DNA from: Eucommia ulmoides
Lineage: Eukaryota > Streptophyta > Magnoliopsida > Garryales > Eucommiaceae
Assembly: GCA_016647705.1 (NCBI GenBank)
Contig: CM028335.1
Coordinates: 37,702,712 to 37,766,711 of the forward strand
Direction: 5' to 3'
DNA length: 64,000 bases
Shown here piece after piece: positions 11,751 through 22,719 of the stretch. Position 1 is the first letter of the stretch. Every line of letters begins with the position of its first letter. The position numbers and the translations under genes are program-made. The notes under the pieces are model-generated. The model searched no databases and had not been told where the DNA came from. It saw nothing but the letters and a program-made list of their open reading frames with translations.

Positions 11751-12349
11751 TATCGTATTTTGTCTATGCAATTGAATATGTCTCATCATAGTATTGTGGC
11801 TGGTAATATTTAATCTAGGAATTATGGTACTTGATCTAGACTCGATAAAACTAAGTGGTGATTAGTCTATTATGGTGAACTATTGTTTGGTTATGATATT
11901 TTATGCACTAATGTTTATTTTTTATGATGATCCACATATATCCTAATATTAAAAATGGTTTTTTATTCTTATAGTTGAAATTCAAGGTTTTATGATCTTT
12001 TAAAGAAAAGTTTTTTTATAAGAATATTTATCAAGGGGTATAAAGAATAACGTCATTCTGTCCCCACTTTTTGAGATGACAAAGGAGGATAAGTTGATTT
12101 TTAATGAGTTAGTTCATGTTTTAGAATTTGTTCGCCTAAGCATTGCATTAATTAAAGGAAGACGTTAACGTTAGTTATTGGGCTTAATGTTGAATATCGT
12201 TGTTGATTAAATTGGGCTTATATTGCATATCTTTATCATTGTTTGCTTATGTTTTCATAATTATGCTTAAATGAGTTTAAATTCCTATCCTTGGATTTAG
12301 GTGGAACATGGTTACATTCGTTATTGAAAAAAAAAATCAAAGTTAATGG
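11751..12349 (+). other. Element A 3' untranslated region, no gene seen
   Basis: AT-rich and non-coding in all frames. It contains a block (about 12090-12300) that is related to the untranslated region of element C near 29090-29300 (reverse strand), including 'cctaagcattgcattaattaaagg'. This supports a common copia family for A and C. Confidence 0.5.
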
Positions 12350-12371
12350 TCATCATCAAAAATGAGAAGAT
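12350..12371 (+). promoter_or_regulatory. Element A polypurine tract
   Basis: AAAAATGAGAAGAT lies directly before the LTR start TGTTGAATCC. It is interrupted by a T but is in the expected place. Confidence 0.6.
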
Positions 12372-14527
12372 TGTTGAATCCAAGGTTTTGATGAACAATT
12401 AAGTATTGATTTTTTGGTGGAACTAATGATTTTATCAAGCATTTCACATTTATTAGTTCCATGTATGTGATTAAGAAGAAGACCTCACTTGAAAAAAAAG
12501 AAGAAGGTGAAAATAGCCCTATACTTATATATTATTAATGTGACCCGAATTAGGATTACGCACGACACTTTGATTTAGTTAATTATATGTATGTCATGGT
12601 AAGAAGTGATAAATTCAAGATCCTAAAATGAAATAATGTATGTATGCCTTATGTAAAATAAAATTGATAATTGACCTAATTAGAAAACATGTTTTAAAGT
12701 ATAAAAAGTTGTGTTTTTTGGTCAATTCGGTCAACCGAATCAAACAGTGAGTTTTTGAAGTAAAATGGGATACTACCGATCCAGTTGATCAACCGAATTG
12801 AATTAGTCGGTCAATTGTTTGAAACAGTAGCTTAATTAGCAAAGGAAATAAGTATACTAATCCAATCGATCAACCAAATGGAAGTGGTCGGCCAACCGTT
12901 TGAGTCAAGAGGTAAATCGAAGAAAAATTAGACCACTCTGAACCAACCAATCAACTGATTAAAGGCAGTTGGTTAGCCGACTCAGCTGAAGGCAATGATA
13001 GGATTTAGTTCTGGACAAGTCAGTCAACCGACCTGTTAAGCTCGGTCAACCGACTGAGGTAGTTAAGAAATTGAAAGATTTGGTCTCTTGGTTAAAGTCT
13101 ATCTGTTTTTTAGGATAGCAAGAGAGGGATGTGGGGGATTTGAACCTATTGAGATATTATCTACCTATTCTATTATCCCTATTGATTTAATCTATATGCT
13201 TTGAGATTCTCCTAATTTAAATGGATTAATACTTTCTATTTATATGGTTTTAAATTAAGAATAGTTTTGAGGACTTATTTGAGAGAATTAAAAGTTATTT
13301 TTTAAGTGAAATAATCCTAAATTTAAAGATTATCATATATGGGGTTTAAGGGTGTCTTTTAGAGGCATGTCTTTGAAAAACTAGCCGTTGGAGGGTTTGA
13401 TATTTGTCTATTAATATAGACCTGCAGGAATTGAGATCAATACATCAAGAACAATCAGTTTAAGCTATTGTAAGAGTTATATTTACGCTAAGATTTTTGT
13501 GAGAGATTTATTCTACGTTCTTGATCTAAAGCGCTTGTGGTTTGGCATCACCGACTTATGTTCTAATGCAATTCTATCATTATCTTTGGTGTTTTCCGGT
13601 GAGATCTTTTCAAGCCTTGTTATTTACTTCGAATTTATATTTTTATTGATTGTTTAGTATAAGATTGTTTAGAAAATCATTTTAAACTTAAAAGTTTGAA
13701 AATCTATTTAAACAGTTTTATTTGATTATCTAATTGCATGCTTAAATTGGGCTACCCACTTATTAATTAATTAGATTTTATTGGCTTCATATTGTATCTA
13801 TCACGTAGTAATGATTCGGGACATTAATCGAGTATATTTTTATTGAGGTCATAGAAGCTCCCTATGGAAAGAAACTTATATTTTTTTTTTGTGTTTGTGA
13901 GTTTGAGCGGATTAGACACGTTTAGGACAGTGTCTAGCCAAGGTAGCTAGGTTTTAATATTTTTCCTGTGAAAAATATTAGGGTTTGATCTTTATCCTGC
14001 AAAAATGTTAGGTTATTCTTTTCCCTTGAAAAGAATGAGGTTTTGATTCTTGCGGTGATTGAATTGTTATTTTTGAGTGAATTATAAAGATTCATTTTTC
14101 CTTGTGAAAATGATAAGTGAGAAAGTGTTAGGTTGATATTTGGCCTCGTTAAAAGACAGGGTTTATCCTTGGTTTGGGAAAAGGGTAATTTGTAAAGGTT
14201 GATTTTGTGCTTATAAAAGAATCATTGTAAGGGTTTGGTTCCTACCTCGTAAAAGGATCAAAGGGGTTTAGTGGATTGCGAATTTTCATGGAACTTGGGG
14301 GACTAAACGTAGGCAATACTAGCTTGATTGTGTGCTGCATTGTTTATTTTCTATGATATTGTGTTTGGATGTGCACTTAGCATTAAACACGTATCTGCTA
14401 CGTGACCAAGAAAATAATTAATTTAGGAAAAATGATTATTTGATATTAAGTGTTTAAAGGAATTAATTGTTTAAATTTTAGAACTACCCATTTCAACCCC
14501 CCTCTTGGGTAGCTCTTTGGGCCAACA
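12372..14527 (+). repeat. Element A 3' LTR
   Basis: TGTTGAATCC...GGGCCAACA, 2156 bp. Its end matches 1-637. A TATA-like TTAATATAGACC lies near 13416. The right flank is TAAAG; the matching left flank is outside the window. Confidence 0.88.
12726..13060 (+). repeat. U3 palindromic array in element A LTR
   Basis: Repeated CGGTCAACCGA-type palindromes and their decayed forms, about 60-80 bp apart (for example GGTCAACCGACTGAGG near 13043). It lies about 350-690 bp from the LTR start, the same place as the TCGAC array in element B. Confidence 0.6.
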
Positions 14528-14714
14528 TAAAGCACACTTAACATTACTCGCCTTAGCATAAAAACTCACTTGTTTCTTTGTTTTTCTCTCATTTTCTTTA
14601 CACTTTCTTTTATTTTCACTTTCCTTTTTCTAATCATTCTATTTTTTTCTCATATCTTTTTTAACTCAGTCACACACATTTTTTTTTCAACTCATTCCCT
14701 CTTTTAAATTTCAT

Positions 14715-14869
14715 TTGATCCTCATACACGTGTCTTGAAGTCAATGGTACAACTTCCCCCATCAATGATCATACTACATACCTTATTGTTGACGTAACAT
14801 CTAGTATAAAAGATATTATCTCTTTGTTGTTCCATGTTATCCTCCGCGACTTGGGCACTTAGGGCACAC
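14715..14869 (-). pseudogene. Element D aspartic protease fragment
   Basis: Minus-strand translation gives EDNMEQQRDNIFYTRCYV then CSMIIDGGSCT, the common plant gypsy protease motif with catalytic Asp in DGGSC. Coding ends just after this. From 14528 to 14700 the plus strand is pyrimidine-rich and non-coding. Confidence 0.8.
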
Positions 14870-16478
14870 TGATAGGTGTAAATTACCTACGTATTTTCAA
14901 TCCGAATTTGTTAGTTTTCGAATACGTTTATAGTTATTTTTATATGTTTTAATATATTTTTATATTTTTTGTATAAATCAGGTGTATGGAGCAAAAAGAT
15001 AGGAAACTGGAGCAAAAACGATGAGATCGAACTGAAGGCGAGTTGAAATTACGGTGGATAAACAAGCAAGGAGGCAAAAATATGAAGGAAACCCACCGCC
15101 TAGGCGTCCAGACCTCCGCCTAGGCAGTAAAGATGCTGAGAATGACAAAAGGCTACTGAAAACCCACCGCCTAGGCAGGAAATTCCTCCGCCTAGGTGGA
15201 AACCCCATTAGAAACATTTCCACCGCCTACTTCTTCGCCTAGGATGTCACCAAACCTACAAAGCCGGTCAGGTGCTATAACTTCAAGGCTATTTTTGACT
15301 ATTATGAAATACGATTTTGGAAATACTCAAAACATGGAAGTTGTAGATCGTTTTCTTAGATTTCCATAGGTTTTTGAATCATCTCAATCGGAGTTTAGAT
15401 GAATACGTTACAGCCAAAACAAAATTGTAAACCTGCAGTAACTTCGCCTAGACGAAAATCCGACAGTACAACCTTGATATTTATGAGATCTTTTGGATAT
15501 TTTTTAATCCCTTCTCTCCTCATATCTTCCCTCTATTTATCCCTAAGGCCTTAGGCCATATTTTAGGAGTAGGATTAGGGATTTTTGAGGGAGAGCTCTC
15601 AACCCGAGGTGGAGGATGAAGAGGGAAGCGATCGTTTGATGGTTCTAGCGCCAATTCTTCAGATATAGGCTAAGTCACTCATTTATTCTCTTTGTTTTCT
15701 TCATTTTGGTAGTTTTTAAGCATGTTTAGCTTGTTTTACATTGGATAAACGATTAGGTCCATGAGTTAAACATGGATTGTAATAGGGATTAACGTATTAT
15801 TTATGAAAATGTAGTTTTGGTTGAATTTTTGTTTCGTTTATGGTTGTTCCTTATAATTTCGATTGTGTTTCCGTGTTTTCTATGATTATATGCTAGTTTA
15901 GATATATTGAGAATATGGGGTTTGACACTCGGGAGAGGTAACACCAGATTCAGACTAGGGTTAACACAACACGACAATCTAACGACCCGGGAGAGCGTTA
16001 GAAAGTGTGCAATCGATGACGTTGGGGCGAGACTCACATGACCTAGAGTCATTAAGACGTTGAGGAGGACTTCGATATTGACACGAAGTCACGTATTCCC
16101 TAGTCTTACACTCAGAAGACGTGGCGAGGGAGTTTACGAACCGAGATTGTCGGATACGCCGAACGCCGTTAATGTTAGCTAAAATGAAATCAAACGCATT
16201 TGAGTAAATAAAGTTAATCCCTAGGCAATCTACTCCCCTAAACAATCTTAAATAGTATTTATAGTATAGTTAACTTAATTAGTATTTTAGTGTAGTATTA
16301 GTATTAAATTAAATTCTATTTTTAGCGCCTAGATAAAATTAGGTTATGACAATCGGGATACTCGATAGTAATCTCAACCAATCCCTATGGATACGATACC
16401 CAACCGAAAAGTCTACTATACTAAAACTTGATCCGTACGCTTGCGGTAAAAATGACAACACTTTATTTGCGGCCACCA
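14870..16478 (+). repeat. Athila-family solo LTR 1 (TSD CACAC)
   Basis: TGATAGGTGTAAATTACC...GCGGCCACCA. It is flanked by CACAC at 14865-14869 and 16479-16483. Removing the LTR and one CACAC restores an uninterrupted element D frame across the site, which confirms both borders. Contents in order: palindrome array (15091-15245), TATA-like CTATTTATCC near 15531, the conserved block 'gggtttgacactcgggagaggtaac' (15919-15943), a GACTTCG/CGAAGTC hairpin (16068-16090), and a tail with 'cttgatccgtacgcttgcgg'. Confidence 0.93.
15091..15245 (+). repeat. Palindrome array CCGCCTAGGCGG, solo LTR 1
   Basis: Six copies of CCGCCTAGGCGG-like palindromes (CACCGCCTAGGC, CTCCGCCTAGGC and others), 15-55 bp apart. 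Another half-copy, TTCGCCTAGACGA, is at 15443. They sit upstream of the TATA-like box. Confidence 0.85.
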
Positions 16479-16483
16479 CACAC

Positions 16484-17714
16484 CTAGCCACAAGTGATTC
16501 ACCCTCTACCAGGTACTCCACATCATTGTCACAAGAATCCTCTGGTGGTAGCATTTAGTCATCATTGCTCTCACTTTTGGTTTTCACCTCTCTATCAACA
16601 TGTGCTATCATGGTCCTCTTATTTAGGCATTGTAAAGTTATGTGACCTACTCCCAAATAGAAAAAACATTTAATATCATGATTATGAGTTTGGGTTTCAG
16701 TTTTATCTTTGTTGGCATTGGGCATGTCGTCTCTCCTTTTTGGTGGTTCAGTTTTGGACTCTAAAAAACCTCTTTGTCTCTCCTCCCATTTGGCCTCCAC
16801 GAAATAGAGGAGTTCAGATTTTAAATGATCGGGTTCTTTTCCTTTTAAGCTTCTGTTTCACTTTTATTACCATGTGCCCAATGTCCTCCAACTCCACGTA
16901 GTGTTGCAACTCTACCACGTTGGCGATTTCCCAGTTCAGCCCATTCAAGAACCTTGCCATGGTAGCTTGTCTATCCTCCTCGACATTAGCCTAGACCATG
17001 ACGATATTTATCTCCTTATAGTAATCATCCATACTCCAATGGTCTTGAGTAAGGCTTTGTAATTTCTGATACAAGTCTCTATAGTAGTAACTTGGAATGA
17101 ATCGCATCCTCATAGTAACTTTCATATCCTCCCATGTTGCAATAGGCCTTTCACCATTCCTCCTCCTACTTAAGGTAAGTTTATCCCACCAATCAATAGC
17201 ATATTCGGTATATTCTATGGCATCCAACTTCACCTTCTTTAATTCAGTGTAATTGTGATAATCAAGCACCAACACCATTTTTTTCTCCCACTCCAAATAA
17301 ACTTCAGGATTGTTTTTGCCATGGAAAGATGGAATATTCACCATCATTGCTTCCCAAGTTATTATCAATTCTCTTCCCATACCTATCTCCTCTATTTCAA
17401 TATCTAACACCACATCCAAATCTGCCCAAGCTTTCATTTGAGATGCGATCCTCTTCATCTGGGTTATCCCCAAAATCATCTTCATATTCGAACCTAGGTC
17501 GATTTCTCTCTCTTTGTTGCAATATAAGAGCTCTAGGTGGTTTCCCCCTTTGTGAACTAGCCTCAACTTTATCTATTCTCTCATGCACTTCACCAAATTG
17601 CAATTCCATTCGATCAAACTTTTGCTCCAAGGCCTTGTAGTAAACTTTGAAGTCTATCACTTCCAGTTCTTTATGGATGAGCCTTTGTTTATTTCTTGAT
17701 ACATGTTCAATCAC
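16484..17714 (-). pseudogene. Element D gag
   Basis: Begins with a charged helical region (EQKFDRMELQFGEVHERIDK), then PRFEYEDDFGDNPDEE. The Retrotrans_gag core follows: IPSFHGKNNPEVYLEWEKKM, KVKLDAIEYTEYAIDWWDKL, RRRNGERPIATWEDMK, MRMRFIPSYYYRDLYQKLQS, DDYYKEINI and, after a stop, MARFLNGLNWEIANVVELQHY. A degraded knuckle, CFYLGVGHITLQC, lies near 16620-16665. The tail EDSCDNDVEYLVEGESLVARC leads to the insertion point. It is broken by stops and frameshifts near 16990 and 17400. The capsid domain is easy to recognise; the element is dead. Confidence 0.88.
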
Positions 17715-18275
17715 CTACAAAACAAAGTTAGTAAATCTCACAAACACTCCCTCACGTGTTTCCCTCAAGATTGATCAAACTAACACTCATGTTTCATTTA
17801 AATTCAGCTTTTACCCTCTTAAGAGCTCACACTCTCTTGTCTTTTTCTACTATTTGGTTAACTCTTTTAGTTCTTTATGGAAGTTAAGCAACCTCTATCA
17901 GAAATTTCTTATGATAATCCAAACTCAACAAATCAATTCACTAAAAATGAGATTTTAAGAAAGAAAACAAATCGAACAAGAAGAACATAGGGATAAATTT
18001 ATGGAATAGAACAAGAAGAAATAAATCTCAAATTTCGGGGCTACTGTTTATTTATTTATTTATTTTTTGTTGTCTTGTTTTTTTGGAAAAAAATCAGCAA
18101 CTTTAACGAGATTTGATTAGAATGAAAAAGGCACAGTAGTTTTAACAAAGTCGGATCAGATTTGGTGATATAATTTGGCAAAGAAAAAAACTAAAGTAGG
18201 AATGAATAGATATCAATGAATGAAAAAGAAAATGATCGATGAAACCTAATTTAGAATCTTGCTCTAATTACCAAA
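17715..18275 (-). other. Element D leader and primer-binding site
   Basis: Non-coding. The minus-strand sequence right after the LTR is TTTGGTAATTAGAGCAAGA (18257-18275). This resembles TTTGGTATCAGAGCAAG, a Met-tRNA type PBS, with two or three changes. Confidence 0.6.
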
Positions 18276-19105
18276 TGATACGAATCTCACTAAGAATTAG
18301 TGAGACTTGAAACCAACTTAGGATTTATTCACGAATGATCAAACTAAACTCAGACTTATAACGAAATAAAAATATAGAAATTTTGGGTAGATTACCTTAA
18401 CCCAACGTTTGTGAATGAAATGCGAACCAAAATGTATAAGTAACGTCTTGACCCCATGATTATAAAGAATCACGAACTAAAGATATAGAGATTGAAGGCC
18501 ACAAGAAATCTTGATAAGTACAGAAAATTTCTAAAGAACTTAAGCGAAAAAACCCTTACAATTATATTGATCAATGTAAAAGTTGTTTCTCATGGGCATA
18601 CCCTTACTTAAATAGCCAACCAAGAGAGTACTAGAAAACCCTAGGCCAGGGGGACAACCAAGACAAATAGAAACCCTAGTTTTCTAGTGTAAAATTTGCG
18701 TCCAAGGTACACAAAAAACCATAGTTCCTTACACACCTACTACAAGACAAAAACAAAGAAAAATAAACTCCCTATCTTGTCTTCCGCTCTTAGTCTAAAA
18801 AGTAAAAAGACTAATTGGCATTCACGCCTTAAAAATCAGTAAACAAATGACCTAAATTAAAATTAAAAGACTATAAATAATAAAAATAAAGTCTATAAAT
18901 AATTAAATAAACAATCTGAAATTTGTAGTCCACATGCCTAAGCCTATTTAAGTTCATACCTAAGCCCATTCGCTTGTATTGATAATTATTTGAGCCTAAT
19001 TTGGGCTTCACTATTTTAGATTTAGCATAAATCTATTGAATCAGCCTATTAAGTGTTTCTTTGATCTTTTTGGATCTTGCCTCAATAATAGGCCAAACTG
19101 GAACA
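18276..19105 (-). repeat. Element D LTR (5' LTR)
   Basis: Plus strand TGATACGAATCTCAC...GGAACA; on the coding strand it starts TGTTCCAG and ends GTATCA. The left border is set by the PBS. The right border (19105) is chosen from the terminal CA only and may be off. No second copy is in the window. Confidence 0.55.
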
Positions 19106-19884
19106 TGCAATAGATCATTTGATGGTGCTTGTTGATTCTCAATACTTCAACCCTCGGGGCCTATTTTTTGAGGTTTGTCGAAGATGAGCAATTGCTAGAA
19201 GACTCTCCTATTTCTCATTTCTCTTATAGGAAACTGTTGGAGGGGCCTCTCTTGTTCTTTTTGCTATCGGATCATCACGAATCACGGCAACAGCTGTTGG
19301 ATGTTGCTTCCTTGAAGAATTAGAACCATGGAAGGGCATCAGTTTAGGTGGAGGTACTGGTGGGGGTAACAATAGTCGTCGCCCCTAGGATAGCGACGGG
19401 AAAACCCACTAAGACAACTAGAAGAGGAGTAGAAACTGCGATTACTCAAAAGGCCCGTGGATAGGACATAGCCTCCAGAACTTCAGGGTCGAAATCTCTC
19501 CTCGGCATGTCTGCATCAACAGAATTGTTGCCTGACATAAAAATAAAATAAAGATAGTTTGAAAAGGTAGGAACTCACTTTTTTCCTTAGTTCCCATAGC
19601 CAAAAATGACAAATTAGATCCCAAAGAAGAACCAGACCCAGAGTTCGGAGCCTGAGCCACCCCGATGAGGAAAACAAAGAAGAGATCGAATGAGTTATCC
19701 TTGAAAAAGGCAAACCTCCTTTCTGCCTTAAGAAGCTCCGCCAAGGTAGCTATGGCGACCATCTCTATGGCGCTGAGCTATGGACAATGATGATACACTG
19801 TGAAATAAAAGGAGAAAATATATCAAATAAAATAACCATACTAAGAAATAACCCGCTATACAAGAAATTAAGGGCAATGAACTT
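19106..19884 (-). pseudogene. Element E fragment 1, decayed
   Basis: Minus-strand open stretches (19762-19442) with no clear domain. By position this is the continuation of the element E gag-like gene beyond the solo LTR. It is joined to fragment 2 if 19885-22544 is removed. Confidence 0.4.
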
Positions 19885-20174
19885 TGTATGACCCTGATTT
19901 AGCACGTACGACATTATAGTTGCATTTAGAAAAAAAAAATACGAGGTGAAATTTTGTCAATCAATATCCAAATTAAAAGTTTATGGGTCAAATTGTAAAT
20001 TTAGAAACATTTATTCTAAAATTGGGATGCAAATTGTCAATTAAATCTAAAATTGAAAATTTTAGGGATCAAATTACAATTTAAGAAAACTCTTAAAAGT
20101 TGAATTGGATTAAAAAGAAGATTTAAAGAAAATAGGGAGGAGGGAAGAGTAATTAAGCAAATGGGTTTTCTAGA

Positions 20175-20176
<2 letters not shown>

Positions 20177-20213
<37 letters not shown>

Positions 20214-20240
20214 ATATATATGTATATATATATATATGTC
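20177..20240. repeat. TA microsatellite
   Basis: Nearly pure (AT)n interrupted by TGTG twice. Further (TA)n tracts of the same LTR are at 21725-21750 and 21928-21964. Confidence 0.9.
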
Positions 20241-20330
20241 CGTGCGGGTGTGTGCTGTAAAGACAGCCGGGAAGAGAGAGGGAGGAAAGGGAGACGTGGC
20301 AAGGTAGGATTGATTCTTCTCCACTCAATT

Positions 20331-20345
20331 CATGCATATAAAATG
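20331..20345 (+). promoter_or_regulatory. TATA box of the solo LTR
   Basis: CATGCATATAAAATGG with TATAAAA at 20337-20343, about 450 bp from the LTR start, followed by an AGAGAGAGA-rich leader. The position fits a U3/R border. Confidence 0.6.
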
Positions 20346-21326
20346 GTTCATGCAAGAACATCATGAGAATAGCTTCAATTTTCTAGAAAAAAGAAACCAG
20401 AAAATCTAGAGAAAAAGAGAGAGAGGATCAGCGGTGACAGGTTCGGTTGTCGCCATTGGTGGGTTCGTCGTCGTTCCTCCAATGGTAGCGTGTGGGGGTG
20501 GTGTGTCCAAGCTGTGAGTGTGTGTGTGTGAATTCCACTGTTGTGTGTATTTTTCCAGAGGTGAGTGGCGGTGGCAGCGGCATGAATTTAGCTGATGGTG
20601 GTATTACCGAGTGTGTGTGTGTGAACGTGACTCTGTGTGTGTGGGGGTGTTCTGTACGTGTTGCGTGTGTTGCAATGTGTGTGGGTTTATCGGTCAGGGT
20701 GTCGTTGGAGTGGAGTGTAGAGAGAGAGAGATCGGATTTCGGTTCGGCCAGTGAGCTATTGTCGTTCGTCGGTGTGTGTGTGTGCGGGTGATTGGCTTCA
20801 TATGTGTGTGTTGTCGTTCGACTAACCGACAGAGGCGGTAAAGGAGTGTGGCGATCGGAGCTCATCCTCGCCGTTCGGTAGCAAAAACCAGAAGCAGAAG
20901 CGGGAAGAAGAAGAAAAGAAAAAAAAAACATAAACAACCCCAATAAAAAACCAAAAAATCCATCTCGAGGCCGACGGATGATTCAAAACAGGTTCGTAGG
21001 CATCGGCGTCTCGATAGTGTGTGGTCAATGACAGTTTTGCAAAGCAAATATCGATGTGAGTGTACTGTCTTCTACGTAAATTACAAATTGTATTTTCGTA
21101 TATATTCTGGAAAATGTGTTTATTTAAAAATGGACGAATTTGTAATTTATATGGATCAAGCAATTTTGGGTATTGGTGGAAAAAGGTTGTTTGGATTATG
21201 TTGGTTTTTAAAAGGGTGGAAAATGATTTGTTGAATCTAGTTGATTTCTAAAAGGGTGAAAAATGATTGTGAACCGAGTTGTTTGTTTTGAGGTGGAAAT
21301 TGGTGTTTGGTCCGACTATGCCATAG

Positions 21327-21550
21327 TATTTTCTTCCTGTAAGGGATGTGTATTTTCTTCCCGTAAGGGATGTGGATATTCTTCCCATAAAGGATGTTGA
21401 TTTTCTTCTCGTAAGGTATGTAGATATTCTTCCCGTAAGGGATGTGGATTTTCTTCCCGTAAGGGATATGGATATTCTTCTCGTAAGGGATGTGGATTTT
21501 CTTCTCGTAAGGGATCTGGATTTTCTTCCCGTAAAGGATGTGGATTGACC
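21327..21550. repeat. 24-bp minisatellite
   Basis: About nine tandem units containing TTCTTCCCGTAAGGGATGTG followed by gat(a/t)t. Because the unit is a multiple of three, three frames stay open and spell octapeptide repeats such as VDFLPVRD; this is a by-product, not a gene. In the related LTR at the window's right end the same place holds different repeats. Confidence 0.9.
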
Positions 21551-21718
21551 CGTCAGGGAATGCAAACCCTGCAGGCGGTACGGTACCATTGCAACTCCCC
21601 ATCGTGAGGTTAAAACGATCCTATGGCTAGTAGGAGAGTGGTGTGATATATTGTAGTATACGATAAACTGACTAGATTGATTTGGGTTGGATATATATTA
21701 CTTTAAAATGGATTGTCG

Positions 21719-21749
<31 letters not shown>

Positions 21750-21924
21750 TATTTTGGTTGACTGGTGGGATATTTTATCATACGATAAGATGTTGGACTG
21801 GTGGGTCTAAAATACTTGGACGAGTTGATTTAAAATATTTTGAACTGGATGTTTTAAAATATCTGAATTAATTAATCTGAAATAATTGGGTTGATTGATT
21901 TATAATATTTGGATTAGATATTTT

Positions 21925-21966
<42 letters not shown>

Positions 21967-22544
21967 ATTTATTTCATTGGGGAAAGGAAAACTAGATTTC
22001 CATACGATGTTTGATTTTATTATATTTATATTGGGTGTTTTAAATATATTATTTCTTTACATTGTCGACAGATGGGAATTGGTTCTGAATGGGGTATGCT
22101 ATATGTGGTAGTATCGTTATATTATTTTTTTTCATTGATGGCAGTGGAACTGGGTATATGATTATATTATATTATATTTCGAAACTTGATGTTTATTATT
22201 TATTATTTTGAAATGTGGTATTTAAATTCTTATACTTAATCCATGATATTTTTTATAAAGACAGTACACCGATAAAAGTTTTCAGGTGCAGGTACCGCGG
22301 CTAGGTATGGTCCACTATTGGCACTAGGGAGAGTCCGGAGGTAGTGTCGTATTGGAGGTGAGTCGGTCGGACGTGAACCGTTGAAGGTTCAGGTATATAT
22401 ATATTTTAAAAGGAAAATTTACAAGTAGGCTAGCGTGTTGGTATATGTGTTTGTTTGGATATCTATGGGTTGGTCCGGGAATGTCAGGTTGACATCACGC
22501 CCAGCCTCGGGTGACGAGTGCCCGGGGTGGGGTGTGACAAACTT

Positions 22545-22714
22545 ACTCGGCACGAACAACTATCTCGGGACGGGGTTGGGCCCTACTTCCTTTACTAATA
22601 GTTCCCAAGGCCCCTGTAATAGGACCCACATATTCTTCCACCTCGAATTGTTCTAGGGGATCCCTACTATAAGCCTCCCACTTCGAGTACAGAATTGAAA
22701 CTAGCTATCAGATG
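22545..22714 (-). pseudogene. Element E fragment 2: part of a gypsy-type gag-like protein
   Basis: Minus-strand translation includes GRLIVGIPS then SRWKNMWVLLQGPWE and VGPNPVPR. The 'G-P-S-S-xx-WK-xxFF...W' pattern fits the 'putative gypsy type transposon' family. It lies between the two solo LTR insertions. Confidence 0.5.
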
Positions 22715-22719
22715 GCTTC

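Larger units (their letters stand above)
1..14527 (+). mobile_element. Element A: copia-like LTR element lacking pol, interrupted by element B
   Basis: The left end is outside the window. The 3' part of the 5' LTR (1-637) aligns with the 3' part of the LTR at 12372-14527. Internal parts are 638-2305 and 10721-12371; the minus-strand element B lies between them. The internal region holds a gag-like coiled-coil ORF with a degenerate CCHC knuckle, and a second ORF of the plant transposon protein type. No protease, integrase, RT or RNase H is visible, so the element was either non-autonomous or lost pol. The tRNA-iMet type PBS, long LTRs and an ORF after the pol position suggest the SIRE/Maximus copia lineage; that is inference. 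Confidence 0.75.
14528..19105 (-). mobile_element. Element D: Ty3/gypsy relic with one LTR
   Basis: Read on the minus strand: LTR 18276-19105, degenerate PBS, gag 17714-16484, then protease start at 14869-14715, after which coding is lost. A solo Athila-family LTR (14870-16478) is inserted exactly between gag and protease. RT and everything downstream are missing and the left side abuts the 3' LTR of element A. Gag blocks place it in Ty3/gypsy, probably a chromovirus; the lineage is not resolved. Confidence 0.75.
19885..22539 (+). repeat. Solo LTR of a long-LTR gypsy-like family (TSD AACTT)
   Basis: TGTATGACCCTGATT...GGGGTGTGACA, 2655 bp, flanked by AACTT at 19880-19884 and 22540-22544. The imperfect terminal inverted repeat TGTATGACCC/GGGGTGTGACA, the length and a promoter inside fit a chromovirus LTR of Tekay/Del size; the lineage is inferred. 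A second copy, inverted, starts at 60912. It contains a TATA box, TG-rich tract, a 24-bp minisatellite, TA microsatellites and no credible protein gene; the open frames here are low-complexity. Confidence 0.88.

Noticed and set aside
15054-15242. Open frames across the palindrome arrays
   Set aside because: Shadows of the repeats in an LTR bounded by a clear target duplication.
20428-20943. 171-codon minus-strand frame rich in His, Thr and Pro
   Set aside because: It is the reverse of a TG-rich low-complexity tract inside a solo LTR; no domain, no start context.
21237-21602. Octapeptide-repeat proteins in several frames
   Set aside because: A 24-bp minisatellite leaves three frames open on both strands; it is DNA repeat, not protein selection.
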